DNA of 64,000 nt from Serpentinimonas raichei. GTDB taxonomy: Bacteria > Pseudomonadota > Gammaproteobacteria > Burkholderiales > Burkholderiaceae_C. Shown piece after piece: positions 63,259-64,000 of this stretch. The notes below the pieces were generated by a model, which saw only the letters and a list, made by a program, of their open reading frames with translations, had not been told where the DNA came from and made no database searches. The DNA is taken from assembly GCF_000828895.1 (NCBI RefSeq), contig NZ_AP014568.1:124001-188000 (forward strand), read 5' to 3'. The position numbers and the translations under genes are program-made. How positions within the stretch are numbered: the stretch's first letter is position 1; each line of letters opens with the position of its first letter.

Positions 63259-64000
63259 CTAGGAAGGCGCCGGCGGCTTGGTGGCGCTGGCTGCCGCTTG
63301 GGCGCGCTGGGCAAACTCGGCCCGCAGCGCACGCAGCTTGGCGCGCGGGTCTTCGCGCACGCTGGCCGCGTCGAGCTGCATCTCGGCAATGAAGCGGCTG
63401 GGCTGCGCCGGCACCGTTTCGCGCCCCTTTTTGCGCCGCTTGAGCCAGCTCACCACCAGGGTGTGCTGGGCGCGCGTGATGCCCACGTACATCAGACGCC
63501 GTTCTTCCTCTAGGCGCAGCGCCAGCGCGGCGGCGTCGTCGTCTTCGGGGCGCATCGGCAGCAGCCCTTCGTTGACGCCCACCAACTGCACGTGCGGCCA
63601 CTCCAGCCCCTTGGCGGCGTGCAGGGTCGAGAGCGTGACCACGTCCTGCTCCTGCTGGCGCTCTTGCAAGGTGGTGATGAGGGCCACGGTCTGCGCCACG
63701 TCGAGCAGGGTTTGCTGCGCGCGCTGCTTGGCACCCTTGGTGGCGCTGGCGGCGTTGGCCGTGGCCGCGTCCTCTGACACCGGGGTGGCGCAGCGCTGCG
63801 CCATCCAGTCGCAAAAATCGAGCACGTTGCTCCAGCGCGCGCTGCCTTGCTGCGGGCTGTCGGCGTGGTCGAGCAGGTGCTGCTGGTAGCCGATGCCTTG
63901 CAGCCAGTCGGCCAGCAGGGCCGCCGCCGCCTCTTGGCCGTGGCAGTGGCGGGCGCGGTATTGCAAATCCGACAGGCAGCGCCCGAATTCGTGCAGCGTG
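63259..64000 (-). CDS. rep: Rep/UvrD-type ATP-dependent DNA helicase, C-terminal part (5' end outside window)
   Basis: 247 codons at the 3' end of a superfamily-1 3'-5' DNA helicase; the frame is open to the window edge. Visible motifs: VVTLSTLHAAKGLEWPHVQL (motif V region) and EEERRLMYVGITRAQHTLVVS (motif VI with its Arg finger). The sequence SRFIAEMQLDAASVREDPRAK fits Rep rather than UvrD or PcrA, but a firm choice needs the N-terminal domain. Confidence 0.82.
   Translation of the reverse strand, partial: TLHEFGRCLSDLQYRARHCHGQEAAAALLADWLQGIGYQQHLLDHADSPQQGSARWSNVLDFCDWMAQRCATPVSEDAATANAASATKGAKQRAQQTLLDVAQTVALITTLQERQQEQDVVTLSTLHAAKGLEWPHVQLVGVNEGLLPMRPEDDDAAALALRLEEERRLMYVGITRAQHTLVVSWLKRRKKGRETVPAQPSRFIAEMQLDAASVREDPRAKLRALRAEFAQRAQAAASATKPPAPS

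Overview
The window is dense, GC-rich DNA from a beta-proteobacterium, most likely Burkholderiales and probably Comamonadaceae. Evidence: yajC-secD-secF; a dprA/LysM block divergent from def-fmt; a double-length class III UvrA; a fused indolepyruvate ferredoxin oxidoreductase; NodIJ-type ABC genes; and 1-4 base gene overlaps almost everywhere. No rRNA, tRNA or CRISPR array was seen. The family assignment is inference.

1-17.66 kb is a surface-glycan locus read leftwards: an ABC flippase, wecD and wecE (dTDP-Fuc4NAc), a glycosyltransferase, a putative Wzy/EpsG-like polymerase, wbjB-wbjC-wbjD (UDP-L-FucNAc), a WbuB-type transferase, a small phosphoglycosyl transferase, then a PglD-, PglE- and PglF-like set (diNAc-bacillosamine type). 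It has been disturbed several times. An IS481-family element splits wecD. An AT-rich block (about 10.4-13.32 kb) has replaced native DNA, with one edge inside wecE. A vapBC and a fitAB toxin-antitoxin pair sit between sugar genes, and a 66-bp frameshifted copy of the sugar transferase 5' end follows fitB.

17.8-21.1 kb is a scar region. An IS1380-family element joins the C-terminal remnant of a CadR/PbrR-like MerR regulator to the N-terminal remnant of a guanidine/urea-type ABC substrate-binding protein. The latter still has a guanidine-I riboswitch, a near-perfect sigma-54 promoter and a possible NtrC site.

21.1-37.9 kb holds DUF1289, uspA, the 2090-residue uvrA (with two related palindromic elements inside interdomain linkers), a desaturase, a ParDE-like pair, rsmB with a hexanucleotide repeat, a MOSC protein, a degenerate HD-GYP protein, ychF, an unrecognised protein and psd.

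37.9-47.2 kb holds a leftward operon (DUF4394, plastocyanin-like protein, GGDEF/EAL protein), a nodIJ-like exporter with a CpdA-like phosphoesterase, an MFS transporter, a second uspA and a dienelactone hydrolase. 47.2-64 kb holds the IOR gene, a DMT transporter, yajC-secDF, dprA, a LysM protein, def-fmt-azlCD, a hybrid histidine kinase with a periplasmic partner, and the 3' end of a Rep/UvrD helicase. Both window ends cut genes.
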